NCBI GenBank assembly: GCA_039619475.1
Contig: CM077116.1
Coordinates: 17,171,443-17,235,442 of the forward strand
Direction: 5' to 3'
Origin: Icerya purchasi
Lineage: Eukaryota > Arthropoda > Insecta > Hemiptera > Monophlebidae
DNA length: 64,000 nucleotides
Shown: positions 34,378 to 43,918 of the stretch, piece after piece
Position numbering within the stretch: position 1 is the first letter of the stretch
How the letters are laid out: each line of letters opens with the position of its first letter
The notes under the pieces: generated by a model
What the model was told of the DNA's origin: nothing
Databases searched by the model: none
What the model saw: only the letters and a program-made list of their open reading frames with translations
Made by a program: the position numbers and the translations under genes

Positions 34378-36232
34378 TTATAAATTTCTATTTCATAAAA
34401 AGCCTATGTTCCCTATTGAGGACATCTTTAACAATCAAAATCAAGATTGTTTAATTGATAGTAACATAAAGATTTAAAACTAAATGTTTTTAATCTACAA
34501 AGATATACAGTGAGAACAGGAGAGTTGCATGCTCTCCATAAGTAGAAATGTCTTATCAAAAGGCACTGAAAGAACATCTCTTTCTAATTGATACATACAC
34601 ACAGTTAACATTACCTAGATACAAGATCGGTCTACTCTGAAAAAGATGAAACGATTTTCAAATTTTCTCTTTTTGTTTTTTCATAGAACACCTTCATAGT
34701 TCTATGTTTTAAACACATTTTAAGATGTCTTGTATTTTGTTTTTGGTCTGCCTTTCAAGGCTTACTTTTTTGTTTTATTATGGAAAGTAAAGTTTATTGT
34801 TCTGTTTTCATAAGGAATAATACATGTAATTTATAACTGCACTGAGTGAGTATATATGTACAAAATAGGTGCACAATATTTTTTTAGTTATTTGGCCCAT
34901 TAGAAATATTGTGATTAAAAACTACCTGCTACACAAAATGTTCAATGTAGACTTTTTCACTGGAAACCTGCATCACAATCACTCCATTTTCAGGAATTAT
35001 GACATTACTGCATACTGACATGCTTCATTAAACTATAATATTTTTGTTCGAATGGTTATATTAGTAGCAGTTATGTTTTTTAATTTTTAAAGAAAATGAG
35101 TTAGAAGTTTTATTTTAAAACTTATAAAAATAACAAAATTTTGAATAGACATTATGATATAGATCAAGGCCGTGTCCACGGGGTGGGTTTTGGGGGTTAA
35201 CCCCCCCCCCCCATGAGAACTAAAATAGTTATTATAAATACACAAAAATCTGAAAAAAAACAAAAATTTAAAATAAACTATGATTTTTTAGGTTGTTTTT
35301 ATCTACGTTTAAAAGAAAAGAGAAAAAATATGCTGCATATTTTTAGGTACTTCATTAATATTTTATGCAAAATTTTTTATTACGAGTATAATTAATAACA
35401 TACGTAATTTTTATTAATGTTTATATGGGGTAATTCATTTATGTAAATTATTAGTACATATAAATCAAAATTATGGAAATTATTAATAGTACGAATATTA
35501 GTGAAAAATGTATTGTTATTTATAAAATAAATACGCAAAAAAAAATTTCACCCCCCCCCCCCCCCCCTTCAGAATTCTGGGCACGGGCCTGATATAGATC
35601 ATAATTATTTTATTAAGCAGTCACAAATATTTACTTGCAATGAATGTGGTAATAATTTTATGTAAAAAAATTAAATTAAATTTTTTTTTTTTTATTTTTT
35701 TCACTGTACTAATAAAAATCATAAACAGTGCTTGTCACTTCTCTTCCTTATATTTACTATGTAATAACCAACCCATCCCTCCAATGAAGGATTGAGTTGG
35801 AGATAATAATAGGATTGTAACAGGAATAATCATGTTTTATAAAACCTTTGAGGTAACATAGCACCCTATACAGTGAAGTATGACTTGCAAAATTAAATTA
35901 GGATACCATTTAAAAACTTATTTTTTTAATATTAATAATAAATTATTTATATGCCTTTTCCTAGATTGCAAGAAATGTTTTTGCACATATAAATGTTTAA
36001 GATTTTGTATAAATGGAGAACATGATGGGAGGTTAAATTTTTGGTGCCTTTTGATAAGACATTTCTACTTCTGGAGAGCATGCAACTCTCCTGTTCTCAC
36101 TATATATCTTTGTAGATTAAAAACATTTAGTTTTAAATCTTTATGTTATTATCAATTAAACAATCTTGATTTTGATTGTTAGAGATGTCCTCAATAGGGA
36201 ACATAGGCTTTTTATAAAATACAAATTTATAA
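34378..36232. repeat. Pair of 189-bp inverted arms, almost identical, 1.48 kb apart
   Basis: Bases 34378-34566 and 36044-36232 are reverse complements. Over the inner 160 bases I count about four substitutions; the outer 30 are less conserved. Each arm contains an imperfect palindrome GGAGAGTTGCATGCTCTCC. The spacer (34567-36043) contains the hAT MITE at 35165-35591 and is otherwise AT-rich. I see no target duplication outside the arms and no coding sequence. It may be a foldback transposon, or an inverted duplication able to make hairpin RNA. Confidence 0.85.
35165..35591 (+). mobile_element. 427-bp hAT-type MITE, copy 1, with perfect 8-bp duplication
   Basis: ATATAGAT flanks both ends (35157-35164 and 35592-35599). 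The element begins CAAGGCCGTGTCCACGG and ends TGGGCACGGGCCTG, an imperfect inverted repeat with the CAxGGCC start common in hAT elements. Runs of C (14 and 18 bases) lie just inside each end. A reverse-oriented copy is at 58316-58623. It encodes nothing. Confidence 0.9.
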
Positions 36233-37010
36233 GTGTGGGTTTTCACACCATAATGAATCTTTCACTGTTCACTAAAATTCACTGTTTTCATGGTGATGTA
36301 ATGAACCGTGAATTTTCACAGTTTTTTTTTAACCACAAAAAAGTATAGCTGGGTGAGTTCATAAAATCGGCCCCTCCTGGCAATTTGGCTGAAATTTGAT
36401 CCATATGTTTGCCTTTCCAAAGAACTACAATCCTGAAAGTTTTGAGATTTGAGGCTCAAATTTCATCTTTTAATCTCAAAAAATGTGTTTTTTAGTTTTT
36501 TAACTATATATTTTTGAATTATGAACGAATCTTGAAAAACTTAAGTTGAGGTTGAAGAAAATTATGAGGCGCATATAGCCTACTCATTTATGGAGCCTCT
36601 AGAGGCAAAAGTACAACCTAAAAAGTCAATTGAAAATTCCAACTAATAATTAATGCTATAACGAAATTTGGCATTGAAGCTCATAAAAACATTTTATAGG
36701 ATATAAATTAATACTCTGAAATTTTTCAAATCTTTCGGAGGGGTGGAAAGTGGTCAAAATTACAAAAAACTGAAATTTTCAATGATTTGTGATGTTTTAA
36801 AGACTTTAACAAACACCAAACACAATTTTAGTCTCGAAAATGAGTTCAACGATCCAAAAAAGCCTTTAGTTCAATTTGTCACACTACACAGTTCAAAAAC
36901 TCAAAATTAACCTCAAGAGGACTAATCTATTTGACAACACTGTATGTTTATTTCTCAAATTCATTGGTTGAAGTGATTACTTCTTCTGGACTATCATTAA
37001 TGAAATAGGC
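36233..37010. other. Repeat-like stretch without recognised genes
   Basis: The sequence at 36360-36980 is moderately complex, with no stop-free frame of interest and no terminal repeats I can find. The wording (runs such as TTTGAGATTTGAGGCTCAAATTTC) recalls non-coding transposon interiors. Confidence 0.4.
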
Positions 37011-37018
37011 GTACAGCT

Positions 37019-37363
37019 AAGGGCATCGCCAGCCTATGAACCAGGGGGGCAAAATGAGTCGTCAGCCGAACAGCCGGTGGGGGTGGGGGTGGGAGAGATG
37101 ATAGAAAGGGGATATCAGTTATAGGAAAAATAAAATTGTATTTTTTAATGGTTTAATACTTTATTAAACAAGAATAAAATCCTAATTGAAACATAATTTT
37201 CATACATTTCTGGCAAATTATTCCACTACTTTATTATAAAAGTCTTCCAAATATCCATGATTACACGTCTATGAATACTCATCATGGACAGTTGATTAAA
37301 AAGTTTCAAAGCTCCAGGAGGGAGCAACGGCCCTCCCCTGCCTCCCTGTGACGACACCCATGT
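37019..37363 (+). mobile_element. 345-bp hAT-type MITE, second family, copy 1
   Basis: The ends read AAGGGCATCGCC (left) and CGACACCCATG (right), inverted to each other. GTACAGCTA occurs at 37011-37019 and again at 37364-37372, giving an 8-9 bp duplication; the exact end base is therefore ambiguous by one or two. A G-rich block GGTGGGGGTGGGGGTGGG is near 37076. A reverse-oriented relative is at 62151-62405. No coding sequence. Confidence 0.82.
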
Positions 37364-38135
37364 GTACAGCTATGTCAAATAGGTCAAATTTTTATTCAAC
37401 TTTTCAAATCCTGGTTGTACTATTCATTAACTTATTCATCTGATTTTTCTTTAGTCTAATGTAATTAAAATATCTTAGAATCTTTGCATATAGTTAGCAA
37501 GAAAAAGGAAAAATGTAATGATTACATAAATTAACAAACATAAAACAACAAATACCGTAAAAATGCTAAAAAGCAGAATATGATAACATATCAGCATATG
37601 CAAATTACTTTTCTATAGAATTAACACTTGAGTACTCATCAAATTAAGAAACTTAAAATCTCCACCAGTTATGGTTAAAAACGTCATAAATTTTTATACA
37701 TTAATAGATACTTGGAATTACTGAACCATAATTCGGTTAAAAAAGATTTTTAAACAGGTCCTACTAAATTATTATGCCTTTTTTGTGTTAAACTCGTACT
37801 TTATAGAGTAAACATGACGTTATTATCTTTAACGAATAGACGCTTATGAAATATTTTATATTAGGGATGGCGATTCATTCTGAGAAAGATCGATTTTTGA
37901 ATCGATTCGAATCGAAATCTGATAAATCGATTCACATCGATCTTTTTTTCGATTTGATTTTTGAGTTTGTATTTTCAATATAAATGCAATCATGGAAAAC
38001 AAAAACGACACTATAATAATCGATCTTTTATCATTTTTAAACTAATTAAAGTTTTTTTTACAACTAAATCAAAGTATCAGGTATACAAAGAGACATTTAT
38101 TTCATAAATTTATTGGTTACTTAAAACAGTTTTGA

Positions 38136-39178
38136 AATGATATAGTTTTGGATTCTTTTCAGTTCGTTAATAGGCACAACGCTAGCAAAGTATTCAATGC
38201 GATAATTTCGGACCATTGGCCGAATTTCCAACCGATTTTTACTGATGGTTCTAAATCTTCGAATTCTGCGGGTGCTGCTTTTTTTATACCATGTCTTAAC
38301 TTAACTAAAAAATTCCCTCTTCCTCGTTTTACCTCTGTGTTTAGTGCCGAATGTGCTGCGATTTTCAAGGCTTTGTCCTTTTTAAATTCACATATATTCT
38401 CTGAAAATATCATTATCATGTCTGATTCTATGAGTTGCTTATCAGCTTTGAAACACTTATCGTTCAACACAAAATCCCATCCATACCTCTATAAAATCAG
38501 AAGCCTAGTAGTTTCCCTTTCTGAATCTGGCGTAGTAGTTAACTTTGTTTGGATACCAGGACATGCAGATATCTACAGTAACAAAGTGGCAGACATGGCT
38601 GCCAGAGATACATGGATGAATAGTTGTTTAGTTCCATATTTTCCAAACAGAGACCTATTCGAGCTCATTAGATATGCTCATAAAGAATATTGGGAGGCTA
38701 CATGGGCAAATCGATTTTGCGCGCAACAGTACAAAAGAATTCAACCTAATATTCCTAACATTCCTTGGTTTAACCACATTACGACTGTTTCGATGAGTAC
38801 CAGATCGTACATTGTTACCTTATGTCGCCTCCGGCTGGGGGTAAACCGTCTCCCCGCTTCTTTGTACAACATGGGTTTAATTTCTTCTCCCTATTGCCAA
38901 CATCCACTAGACTCGAACAAAGTGGCGGATGCTGACCACCTCATCTTCGAATGCAATTTTTACACGATGCAAAGAATTATTTTGTATAACTCAATAATAA
39001 ATTTCCAGATCCCTCTGCCATCTAATGTCAATTCTCTCCTGGCCACCGGGAGTGCTGCAGTATACAAGCTATTATATAATTATATAGTACAATGTAATAT
39101 TAATGTATAGCGTTAATTAGTTAATTAATTATATTACATTGTCGATGGGTTGAATTTTCGATGCCCAAAAAAAAAAAT
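38136..39178 (+). pseudogene. 5'-truncated LINE: RNase H domain and C-terminus
   Basis: An uninterrupted frame ending at 39110 encodes about 320 residues with no ATG at its beginning, so it is a 5' truncation. The RNase H catalytic residues are all present: D in IFTDGSKS (about residue 33 from 38148), E in SAECAAIFKAL (68), D in MSDSMSCLSAL (93), and D in YSNKVADMAAR (149) after IPGHAD. The C-terminal region DADHLIFECNFYTMQRIIL is typical of R1/I/Jockey-group LINEs carrying RNase H. A short 3' untranslated part ends in GATGCCC plus an A run at about 39167-39177. The intact frame suggests a fairly recent copy. Confidence 0.87.
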
Positions 39179-40345
39179 AGTTTACATTTCCCAGTGCCTA
39201 ATGTCCAAGCTTTTCAGGAACAACAGTCTGTCCAGTCTACTAGGATTTAAGTGGTTCTACTCATCTCTTTGCAAAAAAATCAATATTTATTTCACTATTC
39301 GCAGAATATCACAAGATTCAGTCAATCAAGACGTAAACAATGACGCAAGGTCAATGTCAACAAATGCAACAAAGCACAGATTACAAACGTATTTTTTTTT
39401 ATTTATTTACCTATTGTGGAAAGGCGAAGGTAACTGAATACACAGCCATCTAGCGAGTTTTTGAGTAAAGGCGGCATTACACCGGGCGCGCAAGCGCGAG
39501 CGAGCAAGAGCAAAAGCCTGACCTTGACGTTTTCTGGCGAATGATCGCGCGGTGTAATCGATTTTAGAGAGCAAGAACGGCCGAATGCTCGCGCTCTCTG
39601 ATGATCGCTCCGAGGGCGGTACTTCAAAGAAAATTTTTTGTTCTTGCTCGTTCAGTTAGATGGGTTTTTATTCGCTGTTTTGCTCGTTGTGTTCATATTT
39701 GAATTAACTTTGCTTACATATTTGAAGATAGTCGTGTATGTAATGTGTATAATTATTTGGTTTTAATTTTTCTTATACAACATTTTTTTTTTTAATTATT
39801 AAAAAGAAAAATATTTCAGTTGCAAAATAAAATTTATTTATTTTTTACAGCGGAATTGAAACTAAATTCATGAATGTAAACATAGAATGAAAACATTTCA
39901 CATTTTTTGGCAATAAAACTGCGTTTCCAATAAGTTAATAAAATAGTTTATCTCATCATATTTTTATGTAAAATGTATTTTAATTCTTTTTTTGTATATA
40001 CAGTATTTGCATTTGCAACAAGGTTTAAACTATGAAAGTCTCGTAGTGGTGAGAGGAGGGAATAAACTCACATGCGCAAGAAAAAAATATTCTTAAAATA
40101 TCTAAATTGAATTTCGCGAAAGTTTGTTATATAACTGTATTTCGTTTTGGTTTGATTTTTATGATTTCAAATTATTACATTTATATTTTTGTCTGACAAA
40201 TAATCGAGATGTATATGTAAAAAAAAGAAATTCTTAATATGATGTGATTTTTTTTTGCTGGTTACTATTAAACTACTTTTTTCAACATACTGAATATTTT
40301 GAATAAATTAATAAACTAGTTTATACAATCATATTCATATGTCAT

Positions 40346-41192
40346 AGTGGCCACTCAACTAGGAAAATTGAATTCGCCATGATTTTTTGTACCCTGAGAA
40401 AAAAATGGGAATTTCCTTGTAAAACCAAGAAAATAATGAAAATAGCCAAACGATAGTTTTAATAAAAACATCTTTTTGAGCGAAAATTTTTTGTAATGTA
40501 CATGCTCGGTAATAAATTACAAAGTTCTTTTTTATTGATGTAAAGTATGCTGCGGTGGTCAAGCATCAATCAATAGTACCCAAAAAATACCATTTTTTTT
40601 ACAATTCTTTTCTTATTTTTTGATTAAAAGACTCTCTACAACGACAGGTCTATTTTCATCATGAGCAATATTTATATTTATTGTTAGTACACTTTAATTA
40701 AAATCTTAACGAAACGCATAAAAAGAAATTTTTATTATGCATCTTAGTTTATCGGGAGAATTAAACCCTTTCAGTAAAACGTTTGAAGGGGTTGGAGCTA
40801 TGTAAACCCTTTGAAGTTAACATGTATGATTATAAATGTAGATATTAGACGTCAAATTTTGTCAGAACTATTTAAATAGAGGAAAGGTAAATCAACCTGT
40901 TATAAACTTTTATTATTTACTTTTGTAATAATAAAGTAAGCAAATATTGCTTGAATTAGGGGTCATTATAACTGTAAAATATATAATGTGAATAGAACCA
41001 CTTCAAAAAGTTGAAAAATTTACTTCGCAATTTTCTTTTGTTTCTACCGATATTTCATTTGACTTCGTTTCAATTTGTTGGGCTTATTATACAAGCAGAA
41101 GACCGTTTGTGTAAGCTCTTGTATCATTCTGATAACCAGGAAATGGGAGGATTTGCATCGGCAATTTAAAAATTATATTGCAGTGGCCACCA
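40346..41192 (-). mobile_element. Copy B of the AGTGGCCACT-ended repeat
   Basis: It aligns in reverse orientation to copy A along its whole length, for example AACGAAACGCATAAAA, ATATTAGACGTCAAATT and GTCAGAACTATTTAAAT. Its ends are AGTGGCCACTCAAC and CAGTGGCCACC. It lies inside the Harbinger element about 50 bp downstream of the transposase exon, so it inserted after or together with that element. The open frame at 40359-40562 is part of its body and is not a gene. Confidence 0.72.
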
Positions 41193-41233
41193 TGCCAGTG
41201 AAATTAATTTCTTGGTGTATATAAATGAATAAA

Positions 41234-41680
41234 TTATTTACCCACCTTAATTTCATTTCGTAATGACTCGATTAGTGTATCACATACTTCAGGCACTATT
41301 CCTGATATTGCCGGCTGCGATACTTTGAACAAATATTGTAGGCTAGTGTGCGAATCTCCCGTTGCTAAGAATCGCAATGTTATAGCTAGCCGCTCATGGG
41401 ATAAAATCGCTGTCCTATAATTAGTGTCCTCTTTCATTATTTTCGATTCGATTACATTATGTAGGGTTTCAAAATCCATCAACGACATTCTGCAAAAGTT
41501 ATTAAATTTTCCAGAATCTTCAGCTTCCAAATCTATTAGCAAATTATTGCCACCATGTAAATTACGATTGTTGAATACGGTTAAACTCCACCATCTTCTT
41601 TGTCTCCTTCTTCTTCTCATTTGTAATAATTTATACGATAAAATAAACAAAGCACACATAATTTCTTCATTGTCACACAT
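41234..41680 (-). pseudogene. Harbinger (HARBI1-like) transposase, N-terminal exon only
   Basis: The open frame starts at ATG 41680 and encodes an Arg-rich stretch (MRRRRRQRRWW), then the conserved N-terminal region of this family: MSLMDFETLHNVIESKI, SHERLAITLRFLATGDSHTS and VSQPAISGIVPEVCDTLIES. It ends just after ESLRNEIK, where AAG followed by GTGGGT at 41245-41240 could be a splice donor, giving an exon 41680-41246. The DDE catalytic half should follow but I cannot find it; repeat copy B occupies that place. The encoded part would hold the helix-turn-helix-like region without catalysis. Confidence 0.85.
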
Positions 41681-41795
41681 ATTTCTACAATTGAACTCTC
41701 AAACAACAGTGACAACAACACAGGATTATTATTGTTTATAGCAAGTACCCCGATCAACAGCGAACATAAAAATAATTGGTAGGTGTGATGAGAAG

Positions 41796-43487
41796 GCTAG
41801 ACTCCATTCGCAATGCTAAAATTGATACTTTGCAACGCGACACGATCGTACCAATTTTTTTGCTTCTTTCCATATCCGCGCCAGTAGATTGCGCCAGCAG
41901 ATGTTAGCTGTACACTTGATGTCCTAAAACTGTTAACAATTAACATTTAGCCGGTTTTGCTGTAACTGTGGAAGTTTGAATTTCAGTGTTCTAATATATT
42001 ATAAAGTGTATGATGTACCCCACACTTGTATTACATAGTGTTATATTAATTGCATCCGAAAGCACAACTATCAATACTGTATGATATATATTCTACTACA
42101 TTACTCCCTTTCTATTGTAATCGATATAAAAATAAAGTTTTATAGTTCAACTTTAATTTGAAAAAGTTCGGATATTACACGATATTAATCCATCGAGCGA
42201 AAGCTTATATTTACAAAATAGAGTTATAAAAGCGACTAACAATGAACATTTGGGAAATTATCTTCTATATGCAGTATGTAATGGTTTTCAAATCATGAAC
42301 ATCATAGGGGTTTGAATATTAAAAACAAAGTTGTCGATTTATAAATGCACAGTTAAAACATTACAGTTATTATTTAAATATACCCGTAATATGGTTACGA
42401 ATTTTTTTAAGAAGCATTTTGTAATAATAATGATGAGCAGAAATAATGGTAATAAATGAAATAAAGAATTAGAGGGAAATAAAGTTCAGAAAAAATCTTA
42501 CGGCAATACAACTAATTATTCAACTAACAACAATCTCAGAAACCATAATTATGTATACTCTCGAACGTAGAAAAAATGTTGTCTATTATTTATGAACTTA
42601 TTTTGTGTAGTACATCGAAAAATGTAATACAAACTGAGACACAGGATTTCGGAAGTAATTAAGGTGCTTTAAAAAAATTTAATGGTAAACGATCTTTACA
42701 TAATGTTTACAATTACATTCAGTTAAAAGTTGTGTCTATTTAAACATTATCATTAAATACATATTCAGATATGCAAATATAAAAACAGAATTATGCAAAT
42801 TTTAATTAAATGTACAATTACGATAAGGAAGACGCGTCTTTTTATAAATAAGTAAATAAAAACTCGCAAAGCATTGACGATTTTAATAAAATGTTACGTG
42901 AGTTCCGACGGCTAATCTCTGTGGAAATTGTTCACGTAAATAATTTTTTTTAAATCATTTTCTCCCAAAAATAATTATTAAATTTATGTTTACTTCGGTT
43001 GAAATTGTAGTTTTACTTTTCCCTCCAATTCACATCTTTTTTTAAACCTTCGCTTTTTTTCACATAATTATAATAAATTAGTTTTATTTTTACAATTTTT
43101 ATTTTGCACGTATTTATTTTAAATAATTTTGAGTTAAAGTTAGTAGTAAGTGTATAAAAAATATTTCACATTGTTTAAAAATAAAGCAATTATTAATACT
43201 CTCTACATAATTTATTATAACATCAAGAAAATTTTTCTAATATAAAATACGTAACATTTGTTTAAATATATTAAAATAAAAAGATAACTTCGCTGTTGGT
43301 TTTGACCTCTAGTACACGCATGTGATAATAAATGCCTTAAGCATTAGATTAGCATACATTATCACTAGACCACTACTTCTCTTGTTCAATCAGGTCTAAA
43401 ATATTGTAATATAGTATTATATATAAAAACAGTGCGATCGTGAAGCGTTGCAAAGTATCAATTTTAGCATTGCGAATGGAGTCTAGC
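41796..43487. mobile_element. 1.69 kb Mutator-like (non-autonomous) element nested in the Harbinger
   Basis: The ends are inverted copies over about 53 bp starting GCTAGACTCCATTCGCAA, with two mismatches. The 9-base string GATGAGAAG flanks both ends exactly (41787-41795 and 43488-43496). A 9-bp duplication with such arms points to the Mutator-like group. The interior is AT-rich and encodes no transposase I can see. It landed about 115 bp upstream of the Harbinger transposase ATG. Confidence 0.88.
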
Positions 43488-43906
43488 GATGAGAAGGCTG
43501 ATCACATGCTTGCGAAGAACAGAGAACACTGGAGAGCATAAATATTCAAGGCCATATTTTTGTTCTTGCTCGCTCGCGCTTGCGCGCCCGGTGTAATGCC
43601 GCCTTAATGAAGTGAAAAATTATAATTTCTTTATGTGTGTTTGGGTAGTACATTCAACTAATTGTACATAATTTTATAGTTCTTAGCAAAATAGATAAAA
43701 TCTAATCTCAATTTTCAAGGGTGAAATATTGATTCACTGGATCAATTCAGTACTATAAAGCAATTTAAAAAATCGATTTTTTCCCCCAAAAATCGATTCA
43801 TCGATTAATCGGTCTTAGATCGGCATGCCTATTTTAGACGCTTGTATTTGTTTATTTCGAACGTGAAAGGTGTTATACAGTAGAATTTTTGGTTTATCCC
43901 GATAAA

Positions 43907-43918
43907 ATGGACTCTAAG
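43907..43918 (+). CDS. MED18: Proposed MED18 coding exon 1 (MDSK)
   Basis: ATGGACTCTAAG is followed by GTACTT. The next exon has a good acceptor (pyrimidine tract, GAACTAG) at 44619-44620 and is open in the same frame (DWFANQTV) up to the ATG at 44645. The splice is phase 0. A four-codon exon cannot be proved by eye; translation may instead begin at 44645, where the N-terminus aligns reasonably with insect MED18. Confidence 0.55.

Larger units (their letters stand above)
39469..43604 (-). mobile_element. 4.1 kb PIF/Harbinger transposon with TAA duplication
   Basis: Both ends carry the same inverted repeat of about 46 bp, starting AGGCGGCATTACACCGGG and rich in GCGCGAGCGAGC. TAA sits directly outside at 39466-39468 and 43605-43607, the 3-bp duplication expected of PIF/Harbinger. 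The right arm matches the left with a single change over the first 46 bases. Inside, from right to left, are a nested Mutator-like element, a Harbinger transposase N-terminal exon, and an AGTGGCCACT-family repeat at the point where transposase coding stops. Transposase C-terminal exons are not visible, so this copy looks non-autonomous. Confidence 0.92.
37862..43831. mobile_element. Possible old hAT-like element now holding the LINE tail and the Harbinger
   Basis: The left boundary TAGGGATGGCGAT and the right boundary ATCGGCATGCCTA are imperfect inverted repeats. Both are followed inward by ATCGAT-rich sequence (37890-37950 and 43765-43810). Outside them TTTTATAT and TTTTAGAC match in six of eight bases, compatible with an old 8-bp duplication. 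The 9-base string TAGACGCTT also lies outside both ends (37837-37845 and 43835-43843). The case is suggestive only. Confidence 0.4.

Noticed and set aside
35200..35575. C homopolymers read as sequencing errors
   Set aside because: The same tracts occur at the same places in the independent copy at 58.3 kb, so they belong to the element, although exact lengths may be imprecise.
38159..38470. 103-codon minus-strand open frame
   Set aside because: Antisense to the intact RNase H domain of the LINE tail.
40359..40562. 67-codon minus-strand frame as a Harbinger downstream exon
   Set aside because: It belongs to the AGTGGCCACT repeat (the same sequence occurs at 15.9-16.7 kb without any Harbinger) and has no DDE motif.
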